Assembly (NCBI RefSeq): GCF_016888135.1
Contig: NZ_JACSWB010000157.1
Span: 143,319 to 207,318 of the forward strand
Direction of reading: 5' to 3'
Length of the DNA stretch: 64,000 nucleotides
DNA from: Leptolyngbya sp. CCY15150
GTDB lineage: Bacteria; Cyanobacteriota; Cyanobacteriia; RECH01
Shown: positions 25,583 through 35,682 of the stretch, piece by piece
Layout: every line of letters starts with the position of its first letter
Position numbering within the stretch: the first letter of the stretch is position 1
Notes under the pieces: model-generated
What the model saw: the letters and a program-made list of their open reading frames with translations, nothing else
The model's database searches: none
What the model was told of the DNA's origin: nothing
Position numbers and translations under genes: made by a program

Positions 25583-27979
25583 TCAGGACTTCAAGACGCA
25601 GGGAACAACGGCTTCAGGAAAGTTGTGCTGCAACATTGTTAAGGCTGGACAGGGTTCCTTGGCATTAAGATTATCAACATTGCTCCAACTGTAGGGAGCT
25701 TGCTCAGCCGCCGACATCCACAACAGACGCTTGGCGCGGGTCATGGCCACGTAGAGCAATCGGTAGTCTTCTGCTGGCTTGAGGGCGATCGCTCGTTTCC
25801 AGGCTGCTTGGATGGTGGGTAGAGCCGTGTCTTGATGGAGGTGGGCGCGCAGTTGGGTGCGGGCCACCTCCGCTAGGGTAAAGTCTCCCAGAAATTGAGT
25901 TTGTGGCATCACCCGTAGAGAGCCAGGCAGTAGGTCAGCATGGAGGAAGGGCAGAAACACCACGTCCCAATCTAGTCCCTTGGCTTTGTGCATGGTCATA
26001 ATGGTCAATTGCCCCGACCGGGTATAGCGAGAGTCGGCATCTTCCGTGTCCACGGGCTCAAATCGCTCGGCGCTGACGATATCGGTGAGGGCACCCAAGA
26101 TCGCACCTAGGGATAGGTGACCCATCGTTTGCTGCGCTAGGCGTTCGGCCAGTTTATCGGCGGTGGCCAGTTCGCTCTGACTGTACCCCAGGGTGAGGGC
26201 CAAAAACGGAATGATCTGATGCTGGGGTAGCTCCAAGCGGGCTCGCAGCAACCCGGTACAGTAGCGGCGGGCCTGGCGCACCGGTTCAGCTTGCGGTGGA
26301 TCGAGGGGGCCAGGGTAGAGAAATTGCTCAGGAAAGCTGGCGATCGCATTCAAATCTTGGTTGGGAATACATTGGCGCTCCGTCAAAATCTTCAGCGCGG
26401 CCTTGAGGCGATCGGGGGAATGGGGGCGATCGATGAACTGCAGCAGCGCCAGCACGTCTTGCGGCACATGGGATTGGCGTTCCTGCTGTCCTACGTCGTA
26501 GAGGGAGATGCCGTAGTCTTCCAGGTGGGTGGTTAACCCATAGTTTTCGGGATGGGCCAACCGCTGCCCTAGGAAGCGTCCCTGGCGATGGTCTCGCACC
26601 AGCACGGCAAAACTGAGGTTAGGCGTTGCTGCGGCTAGCTCCGCCACCCGCTGGGCGATCAGGGCTACCGTTTCCTCGGGATGGCGGGGCTGACACAGTT
26701 CTAGTCCCTGACCCAGGGGCATGGGATTGGCATTGGCTTGCGGATCATCGGCATCCACGGGACGGATGAGCTGAAACTGAAACGGGCGATCCAGGTCAGA
26801 GACCGACCCAAGCGGCACAAGGTATTGATTGGCCCAAGTCAACACAGCATTGGCTGCTTTCATCACTTGAGGCGTACTGCGTCCGGCTTGATCCATCACG
26901 AACAGGCGTCCTTGGCGATCGCAATCTTGACAAAACTGTCGGAAAAAGATCGGATCAGCCGGCGTAAAGGTGGAATTGATCGCCTGGTTTGGATCACCCA
27001 CCCGCACGAGATTCACCTGGGGCGACATGGCCTCGGGGCGGGCGGCTAGGACATTCAAAAGCCGGGTTTGCAACGGTGATGAATCCTGGGCCTCGTCTTC
27101 AAATACGGCAAAAATCTGAGATTGCCAGAGCGATCGTGCCGTGGGGTCATCCAGCACCGCCAGGGCTGCCAAAATCATGTCATCGTAGTCAATCAGATAG
27201 CGCGATCGCAAACTGGTTTGATAGTGTTCATACAGTCCCGCTGCGATCGCCAACAGGTCATACTCACCTGGTTCGGAGCCTCCCTGAGCCAAGGTACTCA
27301 CCTGAGCAAGATCTGCCGGGGATAGTCCAGAACTTTTGGCCTCATGAATCAAGGTTTGGGCTAATTCAGGTAGCGCTTCGGTGCGCAACACCGACTGCCG
27401 TCGCAGACGTTCTGTTTCTTCGCCATCAAACTGCCGTCCTTCTAAAAGTTGCTGATACAGTTGGGGATGGGCAGCAATCCATTGTTCAACCGTCACCTGC
27501 AGCAGGCGGTGATGCTGGTTGGGGGAAATCAGTGTGGTTTGATCCAGATTCAGTCCTGAAAGATTGGGATGACGGTTGGCAATACTCAGGGCTAGACCAT
27601 GCAAGGTATGCACCACAAATCCCTGAGCTGGCAACGCCAACTCCTGCAGGTACTGACGAATTTTCACCTTAAGGTTGGCCGCCGCCGATCGCGTAAAGGT
27701 GACCAACACCACTTGCCCTTCTGGCGGTAGCACCACCTCTGGATTCTCCAGAATCGCCTGCTGGCGCTGCTGATGGCGATGCCCTAGGAGCAGGGCCGTC
27801 GCGATCGCCATGCCTGTAGACTTGCCAGACCCCGGCACCGCTGAGACCGCCAACGGGCCACCCTGCCAATCTGCCAGACAGCGCTGTCCCAATCGCAGGC
27901 GATCGCGCAATTGCTGTAGCCGCTGCGATCGCTCTAGAATCGACGGCGGCATTGATGATAACGGCATACTCCAGTCCAC
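25583..27979 (-). CDS. UvrD/PcrA-like superfamily 1 DNA helicase
   Basis: A 798-residue ATP-dependent 3'-5' helicase of the UvrD/Rep class. Motifs in order: Walker A AVSAVPGSGKSTG (about residue 45-60), Ia VLVTFTRSAAANLKVKI, Walker B FAVFEDEAQDSSPLQ, motif III VGDPNQAINSTFTPADP, motif V TIMTMHKAKGLDWDVVFLP and motif VI LLYVAMTRAKRLLWM. Motif II has DEAQD in place of the more usual DExQD and is functional-looking. It acts on DNA in repair or replication restart; no partner gene is adjacent. Starts at ATG 27979, 27967 or 27952 are all possible. The divergent glycosyltransferase gene starts at 27982, so if 27979 is used the two coding regions are separated by two bases. Confidence 0.92.
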   Translation of the reverse strand: MDWSMPLSSMPPSILERSQRLQQLRDRLRLGQRCLADWQGGPLAVSAVPGSGKSTGMAIATALLLGHRHQQRQQAILENPEVVLPPEGQVVLVTFTRSAAANLKVKIRQYLQELALPAQGFVVHTLHGLALSIANRHPNLSGLNLDQTTLISPNQHHRLLQVTVEQWIAAHPQLYQQLLEGRQFDGEETERLRRQSVLRTEALPELAQTLIHEAKSSGLSPADLAQVSTLAQGGSEPGEYDLLAIAAGLYEHYQTSLRSRYLIDYDDMILAALAVLDDPTARSLWQSQIFAVFEDEAQDSSPLQTRLLNVLAARPEAMSPQVNLVRVGDPNQAINSTFTPADPIFFRQFCQDCDRQGRLFVMDQAGRSTPQVMKAANAVLTWANQYLVPLGSVSDLDRPFQFQLIRPVDADDPQANANPMPLGQGLELCQPRHPEETVALIAQRVAELAAATPNLSFAVLVRDHRQGRFLGQRLAHPENYGLTTHLEDYGISLYDVGQQERQSHVPQDVLALLQFIDRPHSPDRLKAALKILTERQCIPNQDLNAIASFPEQFLYPGPLDPPQAEPVRQARRYCTGLLRARLELPQHQIIPFLALTLGYSQSELATADKLAERLAQQTMGHLSLGAILGALTDIVSAERFEPVDTEDADSRYTRSGQLTIMTMHKAKGLDWDVVFLPFLHADLLPGSLRVMPQTQFLGDFTLAEVARTQLRAHLHQDTALPTIQAAWKRAIALKPAEDYRLLYVAMTRAKRLLWMSAAEQAPYSWSNVDNLNAKEPCPALTMLQHNFPEAVVPCVLKS

Positions 27980-27981
27980 CT

Positions 27982-29733
27982 ATGATAAAGCGCGTGACTT
28001 CCACCCAACCCCGTCTCAAGCAACCCCACCTCAGCCATCCCCAGCACCACTATCGCGCCTTGTCCGCAATCCTGTTGGTGGGAGCCGGGCTGCGGTTTTT
28101 AAACCTGGGGCAAAAGCCCCTATGGCTGGATGAGATGCTCACGGTTTTGTTTAGTTTAGGGCGCAACTCCGCAGACATTCCCCGAGAAACCTGGTGGCCC
28201 GTCACCGACATGGCAAATCTGCTCAGCCTGAATGCCGCCGCCACCTGTGCCCAGATTACCCAACATGTTGCTACTGATTCTAACCATCCACCCCTCTTTT
28301 TTTGTGCCTTGCATCAATGGCTGCGCTGGCTGCCCCTCGATCGCCTTGATCTAGCCTGGGCAGTGCGATCGCTCCCAGCTCTGATCGGTGTCGCCTGTAT
28401 TGCCGCTATGTACTGGCTGGGGCGAGTCACCCTCTCCCCCCGCACGGGGTTAGCCGCCGCCCTGCTGATGGCCGTCTCCCCTTTTGCCGTCTACCTGTCC
28501 CAAGAGGCGCGCCACTATACCCTACCCATGCTGCTGATTACGCTTTCCCTCGCTGCCCTGGTGCAAATGCAGCAGGATCTCCAGCGACAGCATCGACGCT
28601 GGCCCCTGTGGCTAGCCTGGGTGGGTCTGAGTCTTTTGGGTCTCTACGTGCATTACTTTGTGGCCTTGGCGATCGCTGCCCAAGGGATCACCCTCATCCT
28701 CTGGCTACTGTGGCACGATTGGCAAGAGCAGCAGGTGAGCTATGCTGGCTGGCGATGGATTGGTATCACTTTCATGGGTCTGGCTCTGGGCTATGTGCCT
28801 TGGCTGCCCACCTTCTGGGCCCACCTCAACCGTCCGGAAGCCAGTTGGCTAACCATCGTTGATCCCACCTGGGGCGATCGCTTCATGCCCTTGCTGCAAC
28901 TGGTGATGGGATGGATTCTCATGGTGGTGGCGCTGCCCGTTGAACATCAGCCCCTACCGATCATCCTGCTGTCTGGTGTGCTGATGCTCCTCGTCTTTAG
29001 TGTCATCGTTTGGCGCTGTTGGCAGCCGGCGATCGCCCTCCGACAATCGGCCCGCCGCCACCCAGCCATTGCCCTACTAGCTGGGTTCACGCTCTGTATG
29101 GTGCTGGAATTTCTAGCCATTGTCTATGGTTTGGGCAAAGACCTGACCCTCGCGCCCCGCTACAGCTTCGTTTACTATCCCGGCTGTTGTCTTCTGCTGG
29201 GTGCCCTGCTCACCCTGCCCGAACCCTGGAAAATCCAGCGGCGATCGCTCCTCTGGGGGATAGGTCTCGTTGGCGTCATCAGCAGTCTGTTCGTCAGCTA
29301 CGGTCTAGCGTTCCAAAAACCCTACTATCCCGACCGCGTAGCCCAAACCTTCTACTCAAACCCCGATCGCTCCCTAGCTGTTTTAACCGTTGATCAATCC
29401 TTCCAAGATGTGGCTCTAGGCCTCAGCTTTGCCGTGGCGATCGATCGCCAGGCTCCACGGTTACCCACCTCCCCCACCTCTATTCAACTAGGCTTTATTC
29501 ATCGTCCCGCCGGCTATCGTCCCGTATGGCGACAACTGGCGGAGCTAGGCGGAAACGTGCCGCGGCCCGCCAATCTCTGGACGGTGCTCACCCCGAATAC
29601 CAACCCTAGTGGTTTACCGTTAACCCTGAATCTATCTACCTCAACGGCGGAGCCAGCGCCCCCCTGCCAGCAGGTGGAGGATCAGCGCTACCGCACCGGG
29701 CACCTCTACCAGCTTTACGAATGTCTACCCTAG
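27982..29733 (+). CDS. GT39-like polytopic membrane glycosyltransferase
   Basis: About 583 residues with some 10-12 hydrophobic helices. Near the N-terminus the pattern LRFLNLGQKPLWLDEMLT has the Asp-Glu pair typical of the GT-C/GT39 (PMT-2-like) fold that uses lipid-phosphate-linked sugars outside the membrane. VRSLPALIGVACIAAMYWLG, LSQEARHYTLPMLL and the helix with RYSFVYYPGCCLLLGALL fit dolichyl-phosphate-mannose mannosyltransferase-like proteins (YkcA/B type). Acceptor and donor are unknown. The ATG at 27982 (MIKRVTSTQPR) is preferred over one 30 bases upstream that would overlap the helicase gene. The 3' end lies 85 bases from purC on the same strand. Confidence 0.85.
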   Translation: MIKRVTSTQPRLKQPHLSHPQHHYRALSAILLVGAGLRFLNLGQKPLWLDEMLTVLFSLGRNSADIPRETWWPVTDMANLLSLNAAATCAQITQHVATDSNHPPLFFCALHQWLRWLPLDRLDLAWAVRSLPALIGVACIAAMYWLGRVTLSPRTGLAAALLMAVSPFAVYLSQEARHYTLPMLLITLSLAALVQMQQDLQRQHRRWPLWLAWVGLSLLGLYVHYFVALAIAAQGITLILWLLWHDWQEQQVSYAGWRWIGITFMGLALGYVPWLPTFWAHLNRPEASWLTIVDPTWGDRFMPLLQLVMGWILMVVALPVEHQPLPIILLSGVLMLLVFSVIVWRCWQPAIALRQSARRHPAIALLAGFTLCMVLEFLAIVYGLGKDLTLAPRYSFVYYPGCCLLLGALLTLPEPWKIQRRSLLWGIGLVGVISSLFVSYGLAFQKPYYPDRVAQTFYSNPDRSLAVLTVDQSFQDVALGLSFAVAIDRQAPRLPTSPTSIQLGFIHRPAGYRPVWRQLAELGGNVPRPANLWTVLTPNTNPSGLPLTLNLSTSTAEPAPPCQQVEDQRYRTGHLYQLYECLP

Positions 29734-29818
29734 CGATCGCCCCGAGGCGATGCCTAACTCGCGTACAATCAAACCAGGTACCGGGTGCCTGATGTCCTTA
29801 AGTTTTGAACCACATCCC

Positions 29819-30547
29819 ATGTCTGCGCTTGAACCACTCTACGAAGGCAAAGCCAAACTTCTCTATCGCACCGATGATCCAGAGGTGTTGCTGACCCGCT
29901 TCAAAGACGACGCTACGGCCTTTAATGCCCAGAAGCGCGGGCAGATTGTTGGCAAAGGGGCCATCAACTGCGAAATTTCTAGCTATCTTTTCCAGGTTCT
30001 AGAGCAAAGCGGCATCCCCACCCACTTTCTTGACTGCCCCAGCGCAACCGAGATGCGCGTCCGGGCGGTCACGATTCTGCCCATTGAAGTGGTGGTGCGC
30101 AATATCGCTGCCGGTAGCCTGTGCAAACAAACCGGCATTGCCCTGGGCACCGTCTTGCCCCAGCCCCTCGTTGAGTTTTATTACAAAAATGATGCCCTAG
30201 GCGATCCCTTGCTCACCCGCGATCGCCTCTTGCTGATGGAGCTAGCTACGCCGGAACAGCTTGAAATGCTTCAGAGCCAAGCCTTGCAGATCAATCAACG
30301 GCTGATCGACTTCTTCCAAAGCTGCGGCATTACCCTGGTAGACTTCAAGCTAGAGTTTGGGGTCGATAGTCACCAACGGGTGATTTTAGCTGACGAAATT
30401 AGCCCGGATACCTGTCGATTATGGAACCAGGCAACGGATGATCCTAACCAACGGGTGATGGACAAAGACCGCTTTCGCCAGGATCTAGGTCAGGTTGAGG
30501 CTGCCTATCAACAGGTCTTGGAACGGATCAAAGGAAACCGCGTCTAA
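29819..30547 (+). CDS. purC: Phosphoribosylaminoimidazole-succinocarboxamide synthase
   Basis: A 242-residue SAICAR synthase, the purine-pathway enzyme that ligates aspartate to CAIR with ATP. The family start is PLYEGKAKLLYRTDDP, followed by RFKDDATAFNAQKRGQI, PIEVVVRNIAAGS, LVDFKLEFG and ILADEISPDTCRLW, all characteristic. The frame is open 23 codons further upstream, but the ATG at 29819 (MSALEPLYEG) gives the normal length. No other pur genes are near. No terminator is visible, and the next gene lies 375 bases on. Confidence 0.97.
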   Translation: MSALEPLYEGKAKLLYRTDDPEVLLTRFKDDATAFNAQKRGQIVGKGAINCEISSYLFQVLEQSGIPTHFLDCPSATEMRVRAVTILPIEVVVRNIAAGSLCKQTGIALGTVLPQPLVEFYYKNDALGDPLLTRDRLLLMELATPEQLEMLQSQALQINQRLIDFFQSCGITLVDFKLEFGVDSHQRVILADEISPDTCRLWNQATDDPNQRVMDKDRFRQDLGQVEAAYQQVLERIKGNRV

Positions 30548-30923
30548 GGTATCAACTAGCTAGCATACAGCTTTGCTGTTCGAGAGTCCCACGGTCAGCG
30601 TCGGCCCTAGGGTGTTGATCCAGTACCCCAGGGCTTCAAGTTCGAAGCATGAGCCTCCTGCCTAGGAGGTTGAAATCGGTGGCTTCTCGATGAGGTCACA
30701 GACTCGGCTTGAAATTGACATGTTGGGAATGGGTAGCAATGCTGTAAAATCTTTGCGTTTACCAATTGTGATCAGATGTAGCTCTGCTAATTGCAGATTG
30801 ATCGATGATGGCTCGCACCTGCAGCCTCAACCGATGCATCCAGCGATCGCCTATTGGCATTGGTAGCGCTAGTTCTGCCTCTGGCAGACCGTGGTGTGTG
30901 GACAAGCAAGTAGAAACTCAACT
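30548..30923. other. Intergenic region upstream of the bamA-lpx cluster
   Basis: No gene is seen. Two small hairpins, GCTTC/GAAGC (30633-30648) and CCTCC/GGAGG (30654-30669), lie after purC and could help end its transcript, but there is no T-run. The right part must hold the promoter of the bamA-lpxC-fabZ-lpxA-lpxB cluster. Confidence 0.45.
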
Positions 30924-33203
30924 ATGCAATTTTCCCCTGTCTTACTGGCAGTTTTGACGGTTTCGACGACTCTGGGCCTGGCCACCGCTGCCACTGCTGC
31001 TCCAGAGAGCGCTACCCTCGAAGCTAATGAAACTCAAGCCCATTCTTCAGGCGCGTCCAGGACGCTATTTAGCCCAGTCGGGTATGGCAGCGATCGCCTC
31101 CCAGCCATGCCCAGCCCAGAGGCCATCGTCGATGAGAACGGCGTGGCTTCACCCTCGATTGACGACCTAGAAGCGATTGACCTAGAAGCCGCAGAACCGG
31201 CAGCGATCGCCCAAGAGCCAGAGTTTTCCGCACCAGCAGCGATCGCTCAGGTGGGCCCTGGAGAAGACGATGATCCCGACGCTCTAGAATTTGAGATCAC
31301 CCCTACCCCCACCCTTGACCTAGATCTCACCCCCCCCAGCGACACACCAACCACTCCCACCCCCCAGCCACCCGCCGGCGATGTCGGGGCTGACGACGAA
31401 GAAACTCGGGTGTTGGTGGCCGAAGTCGTGGTGGTTGGCGCAGAAGGAGACCTAGAGGACGAAGTCTATCAGGCAATCAGCACCCAGGCAGGGCGTACCG
31501 CTACCCGCTCTCAGTTGCAAGAAGACATCAACGCCATTTTTGCAACCGGCTGGTTTTCCAATGTGCGTGCCGTGCCGTCGGATACGCCCCTTGGTGTCCG
31601 GGTGACCTATGAGGTGACCCCCAACCCAGTGCTGCGATCGGTGCAGGCTCCTGGCACCCAGGTGTTGCCTCCTGAACAACTTGATGAGATCTTTGGCGAC
31701 CAGTATGGCACGACCCTCAACCTCCGCCGTTTGGATGGTGGCATTCGCAGGTTGAACGAATGGTATCAAGCCGAAGGCTACATTCTGGCTCAGGTTGTAG
31801 ACGCACCGGATGTCAGTAGCGATGGCGTCGTTACCCTAGATATTACCGAAGGGGTAATTGAAGACGTTCGGGTGCAGTTTATTGACGAAACGGGTGAAAC
31901 CGTTGATGAAGATGGTGAGCCGATTACGGGCAGAACTCGCGACTTTATCGTCACCCGAGAGCTGGAGGCCCAGCCCGGTGATGTTTTCAACCAAAACCAA
32001 ATCTCCCAGGATCTACAGCGAGTCTTTAACCTTGGCATCTTCGATGATGTGCGCCTAGCCCTAGCTCCCGGTGAGGATCCGCGCAAGGTGGACGTTGTCG
32101 TTAGCTTGGTAGAAGGCAATACGGGTTCCCTGGCAGCGGGCTTGGGCTTTAGCGGATCAACGGGTATTTTTGGTACCGTTAGCTATCAGCAACGCAACCT
32201 CGGCGGCAACAACCAGCGTTTGGGCGCTGAGGTGCAGGTGGGTGAACGGGGCTTCCTGTTTGACGTCAACTTCACCGATCCGTGGATTGGCGGTGATCCC
32301 TATCAAACCTCCTACACCGTTAATGCCTTTAACCGCCGCTCGATCTCCCTGGTCTTTGATGGTGGCGATCCGGAAGTGCGCTTGCCTGACGATGAAAATC
32401 CTAACGATATTGAAGCCGGCGATCGCCCCCGGATTGACCGACTAGGCGGTGGGGTAAGCTTTACCCGTCCCCTAGACGAATGGCTGGGCTGGGACAACTG
32501 GCGCGGTTCCTTGGGGCTTGAGGTGCAGCGCGTATCGGTGCGAGACTCTGACGGTGATATTAACCCCTTCGATGCCCTCGGCAACCAACTGAGCTTCGAT
32601 GAGGATGGTACGGATAATCTGTTTATCTTGCAGCTTGGCTTGGTGAACGACCAGCGCAACAATCCTCTGCAGCCCACCAGCGGTTCTGTCCTGCGAGTGG
32701 GTACCGAACAAAGCGTTCCCATTGGCAGCGGCAGCATTCTGTTCAACCGGCTGCGGGCTAGCTACAGCCGCTATTTCCCGGTGAACTTCACCAGCTTTAG
32801 AGAAGACGATTCCGAAACCCTCGCCTTCAACGTGCAGGTGGGTACGGTCTTTGGTGACCTCCCTCCCTACGAGGCCTTCTCCATCGGGGGAACCGACTCC
32901 GTCCGCGGCTATGGTTCGGGTGAAGTGGGCAGCGGTCGTAGCTTCCTCCAGGCCACAGCAGAATATCGCTTCCCAGTTTTATCTATCGTTGGTGGAGCGC
33001 TGTTTGTAGACTTTGGCACCGACTTGGGAACCGCCGACAATGTACCGGGACAGCCCGCTAATGTGCGCGGCAAGCCCGGCTCAGGCTTTGGCATTGGCGC
33101 TGGGATTCGTGTCCAGTCTCCCCTCGGCCCCATCCGCATCGACTATGGCGTTAGCGATGATGGCGATGGTCGTTTCCACTTTGGCATTGGAGAACGGTTC
33201 TAA
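30924..33203 (+). CDS. bamA: BamA / Omp85-family outer membrane assembly protein
   Basis: A 759-residue Omp85 protein that folds and inserts beta-barrel proteins in the outer membrane; the cyanobacterial form is related to chloroplast Toc75. A signal peptide ends near ATAAPES. A low-complexity acidic and Pro/Thr-rich stretch (about residues 35-160) precedes three POTRA domains (about 165-400; for example [20 protein letters not shown] and [20 protein letters not shown]). The C-terminal barrel begins near [20 protein letters not shown] and includes the [12 protein letters not shown] motif of the lid loop and the final strand [10 protein letters not shown] ending in Phe. Three rather than five POTRAs is the cyanobacterial pattern. 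ATG 30924 is chosen because it starts the signal peptide. The stop overlaps the lpxC start by one base (TAATG). Confidence 0.96.
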   Translation: MQFSPVLLAVLTVSTTLGLATAATAAPESATLEANETQAHSSGASRTLFSPVGYGSDRLPAMPSPEAIVDENGVASPSIDDLEAIDLEAAEPAAIAQEPEFSAPAAIAQVGPGEDDDPDALEFEITPTPTLDLDLTPPSDTPTTPTPQPPAGDVGADDEETRVLVAEVVVVGAEGDLEDEVYQAISTQAGRTATRSQLQEDINAIFATGWFSNVRAVPSDTPLGVRVTYEVTPNPVLRSVQAPGTQVLPPEQLDEIFGDQYGTTLNLRRLDGGIRRLNEWYQAEGYILAQVVDAPDVSSDGVVTLDITEGVIEDVRVQFIDETGETVDEDGEPITGRTRDFIVTRELEAQPGDVFNQNQISQDLQRVFNLGIFDDVRLALAPGEDPRKVDVVVSLVEGNTGSLAAGLGFSGSTGIFGTVSYQQRNLGGNNQRLGAEVQVGERGFLFDVNFTDPWIGGDPYQTSYTVNAFNRRSISLVFDGGDPEVRLPDDENPNDIEAGDRPRIDRLGGGVSFTRPLDEWLGWDNWRGSLGLEVQRVSVRDSDGDINPFDALGNQLSFDEDGTDNLFILQLGLVNDQRNNPLQPTSGSVLRVGTEQSVPIGSGSILFNRLRASYSRYFPVNFTSFREDDSETLAFNVQVGTVFGDLPPYEAFSIGGTDSVRGYGSGEVGSGRSFLQATAEYRFPVLSIVGGALFVDFGTDLGTADNVPGQPANVRGKPGSGFGIGAGIRVQSPLGPIRIDYGVSDDGDGRFHFGIGERF

Positions 33204-34132
33204 TGGGAGCAGAGCCGCAGGCAGAGCAGAGTCATGGGGATTTAGATGATCATCCCCGTCAGCATGGTTTAGCATCACCTTGGCAGCACACCCTCGCCAC
33301 GTCGGTCGAGCGATCGGGGGTGGGCCTGCATTCAGGGCTACAAACTACCGTGCGGCTCTGCCCAGCCTCGGCATCTCTGGGGCGCTCCTTTGTGCGGGTA
33401 GATTTGCCTGGTCGCCCTAGGATTCCCGCTCATGTGAGCGCTCTCCATCAAACCCAGCTCTCGACAGAACTGGCGATCGCTTCTGCTACGGTGAGAACCG
33501 TGGAGCATCTGCTGGCGGCCCTGGCCGGTTTGGGCGTAGACAACCTCTCCATTGAGATCGATGGCCCTGAAGTACCCCTCTTGGATGGATCGGCTCTTGA
33601 ATGGGTGGAGGCGATCGCTCAAGCCGGTTTGGTTCGTCAAGACGCTCCCCGCTCCCGCTATGTGCTAGACGAGCCTCTCTGGGTACAAGAAGGAGATGCG
33701 TTTGTGGTGGGAATGCCAGCTCCAGACCTGCGGTTCACCTATGGTATCGACTTTGACCTAGAGGCGATCGGTAACCAATGGCAAAGCTGGAGCCCTAGTC
33801 AACATCCCTTCCAGAGCGCGATCGCTCCAGCCAGAACCTTTGGTCTAGCCGATCAAATTGAACAACTTCAGCGGGCCGGCCTCATCAAGGGTGGTAGCCT
33901 AGACAATGCCCTCGTCTGTGGAACCCAGGGATGGATCAACCCACCCCTACGATTTTCAAATGAGCCAGTGCGCCATAAGCTTTTAGACTTAGTAGGAGAT
34001 ATTAGCCTGATCGGGCTATTCCCCCAGGCTCACATCACCGCCTACAAAGCTAGTCATCGGCTACACACCGCGTTTGCCCACCAGTTGTCTAGCCGGATCA
34101 CTCAGCAGTCTAACTGCACCATGGACGGATGA
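33203..34132 (+). CDS. lpxC: UDP-3-O-acyl-N-acetylglucosamine deacetylase
   Basis: A 309-residue zinc deacetylase that carries out the first committed step of lipid A synthesis. Zinc ligands are visible: His102 in VEHLLAAL and the His and Asp in [10 protein letters not shown]. The base Glu lies in [12 protein letters not shown], and the catalytic His in [10 protein letters not shown]. The N-terminus has about 30 extra residues ([17 protein letters not shown]) before the family start [16 protein letters not shown], which begins near residue 30; the coupled ATG at 33203 is the only start joined to the bamA stop, but an internal start is not excluded. It lies between bamA and fabZ in a compact cluster. 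Confidence 0.95.
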   Translation: MGAEPQAEQSHGDLDDHPRQHGLASPWQHTLATSVERSGVGLHSGLQTTVRLCPASASLGRSFVRVDLPGRPRIPAHVSALHQTQLSTELAIASATVRTVEHLLAALAGLGVDNLSIEIDGPEVPLLDGSALEWVEAIAQAGLVRQDAPRSRYVLDEPLWVQEGDAFVVGMPAPDLRFTYGIDFDLEAIGNQWQSWSPSQHPFQSAIAPARTFGLADQIEQLQRAGLIKGGSLDNALVCGTQGWINPPLRFSNEPVRHKLLDLVGDISLIGLFPQAHITAYKASHRLHTAFAHQLSSRITQQSNCTMDG

Positions 34133-34194
34133 TAGGCAGTTTGAGGGTTCCTTACTGTACTGTTGTGTTCGATGCCTTTTTTTAAAACTAGCCC

Positions 34195-34713
34195 ATGTCT
34201 ACACTGACTGACCTACAGACCTCGACCGATCATCTGGATCCAGCCTTGGATTCAGCCGAGCCAGACGTTTCAGCTCCGGCCACAAGCCTCAGCCTAGAAG
34301 AGATCCATCAGCTTCTGCCCCATCGCTACCCGTTCGCGCTGGTTGATCGTATCGTTAGCTACATTCCTGGAACGTCAGCCATCGGTATTAAAAACGTCAC
34401 GTTTAATGAACCTCATTTCCAGGGGCATTTTCCAGGACGGCCGATCATGCCCGGCGTATTAATTGTGGAGGCCATGGCCCAGGTGGGCGGCATTGTCCTC
34501 ACCCAGATTCCCGACTGCCCCGAAGGACTGTTTATGTTTGCAGGCATCGACAAAGTCCGCTTCCGGCGGCCCGTGGTGCCAGGGGATCAACTGGTGATGA
34601 CCGTTGAACTCATCTGCGTGCGGCGACGGCGCTTTGGCAAAATGCAGGGACGGGCTGAAGTCGATGGGCAGCTTGTTGCAGAAGGAGAATTAATGTTTTC
34701 CATAGTGGATTAA
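34195..34713 (+). CDS. fabZ: (3R)-hydroxyacyl-ACP dehydratase FabZ
   Basis: A 172-residue hotdog-fold dehydratase of fatty acid elongation, removing water from 3-hydroxyacyl-ACP. The catalytic His is in [13 protein letters not shown] and the Glu in [16 protein letters not shown]; the last strands read [17 protein letters not shown]. An N-terminal tail of about 35 Ser/Thr/Asp-rich residues precedes the domain. The gene lies 62 bases after lpxC and 138 bases before the lpxA start, as in many bacteria where fabZ sits among lpx genes: both LpxA and FabZ draw on the 3-hydroxyacyl-ACP pool, so their ratio partitions it between lipid A and phospholipid. Confidence 0.97.
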   Translation: MSTLTDLQTSTDHLDPALDSAEPDVSAPATSLSLEEIHQLLPHRYPFALVDRIVSYIPGTSAIGIKNVTFNEPHFQGHFPGRPIMPGVLIVEAMAQVGGIVLTQIPDCPEGLFMFAGIDKVRFRRPVVPGDQLVMTVELICVRRRRFGKMQGRAEVDGQLVAEGELMFSIVD

Positions 34714-34851
34714 GCTGGATGCAGTTCAGTTCCTGCCAGATCATCCCAGGCTGGCGATCGCGTTTTTGTACTATCTATAATTTTTTTAATGGCTATGGTC
34801 AGCTCCAGCGGTTTACCCGGTGCTGAAACGATGAGCCACTGGAGAGGTTCC

Positions 34852-35682
34852 TTGACTACCCTGATTCATCCTACTGCTGTGATCCATGCTGAGGCGAACC
34901 TACACCCAACGGTGAAGGTCGGGGCCTATGCGGTGATTGGAGAAGGCGTCAAGGTTGGGGAAGGAACTACCATCGGCCCCCATGTTGTCCTCGATGGCTG
35001 GACTGAAATTGGTGCCCGTAACCAAATCTATCCAGGCGTGGTCATCGGTCTCGAACCCCAAGATCTCAAATATGACGGATCGGCAACCCTGGTCAAGATT
35101 GGTGATGACAACTGCATCCGCGAGTATGTCACCATCAACCGAGCCACGGGATCGGGAGAAGCTACCTCTCTCGGTAACCGCAATTTGCTCATGGCCTATG
35201 TGCATGTGGGGCATAACTGCGCCATTGGCGATCGCGTGATTATTGCCAACGGGGTGGCGCTAGCGGGGCATGTGCATATTGAATCCCAGGCGCGGATCAG
35301 CGGCGTGCTGGGGGTGCATCAGTTTGTCCATATCGGACGGCTGGCGATGGTGGGAGGCATGAGCCGGATTGATCGAGATGTGCCGCCTTATACCTTGGTG
35401 GAAGGCAACCCATCTCGGGTGCGATCGCTCAACCAAGTTGGCTTGAAACGGGCTGGTCTCAGTGAGTTGCAAGACGGGGAAGTGCTGCGATCGCTGAAGC
35501 AGGCGTTTCGCTTAGTCTACCGATCGGGGCTGTCCTTGGACGAGGCCATTTCTAAGCTGGAGCAACTGCCCCACAATCCCCATCTCCAGCACTTTACCCA
35601 CTTTATTAGCCAGTCGCGCCTATCCCAACGACGGGGGCTCATTCCTGGCGTGCGCCGCACCCGTCGGGAGGCTGAAGGCTGA
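34852..35682 (+). CDS. lpxA: UDP-N-acetylglucosamine acyltransferase
   Basis: A left-handed beta-helix acyltransferase of 276 residues from the TTG at 34852. It transfers 3-hydroxyacyl from ACP to UDP-GlcNAc. Hexapeptide repeats fill residues 1-190 (HPTAVIHAEANLHPTVKVGA, VGHNCAIGDRVIIANGVALAG, GVLGVHQFVHIGRLAMVGG), with the catalytic His in VHVGHNC. The C-terminal helical part (GLKRAGLSELQDGEVL to YRSGLSLDEAI) is normal. TTG 34852 is preferred because GGAGAGG lies a few bases upstream and it gives the family N-terminus; ATGs at 34789 and 34831 would add 21 or 7 residues. The stop overlaps the lpxB start (TGATG). Confidence 0.95.
   Translation: MTTLIHPTAVIHAEANLHPTVKVGAYAVIGEGVKVGEGTTIGPHVVLDGWTEIGARNQIYPGVVIGLEPQDLKYDGSATLVKIGDDNCIREYVTINRATGSGEATSLGNRNLLMAYVHVGHNCAIGDRVIIANGVALAGHVHIESQARISGVLGVHQFVHIGRLAMVGGMSRIDRDVPPYTLVEGNPSRVRSLNQVGLKRAGLSELQDGEVLRSLKQAFRLVYRSGLSLDEAISKLEQLPHNPHLQHFTHFISQSRLSQRRGLIPGVRRTRREAEG

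Noticed and set aside
30633..30669. Possible tRNA-like structure (GTTCGAA in a loop) between purC and bamA
   Set aside because: The two small hairpins do not make a cloverleaf, and no acceptor stem or anticodon arm is present.
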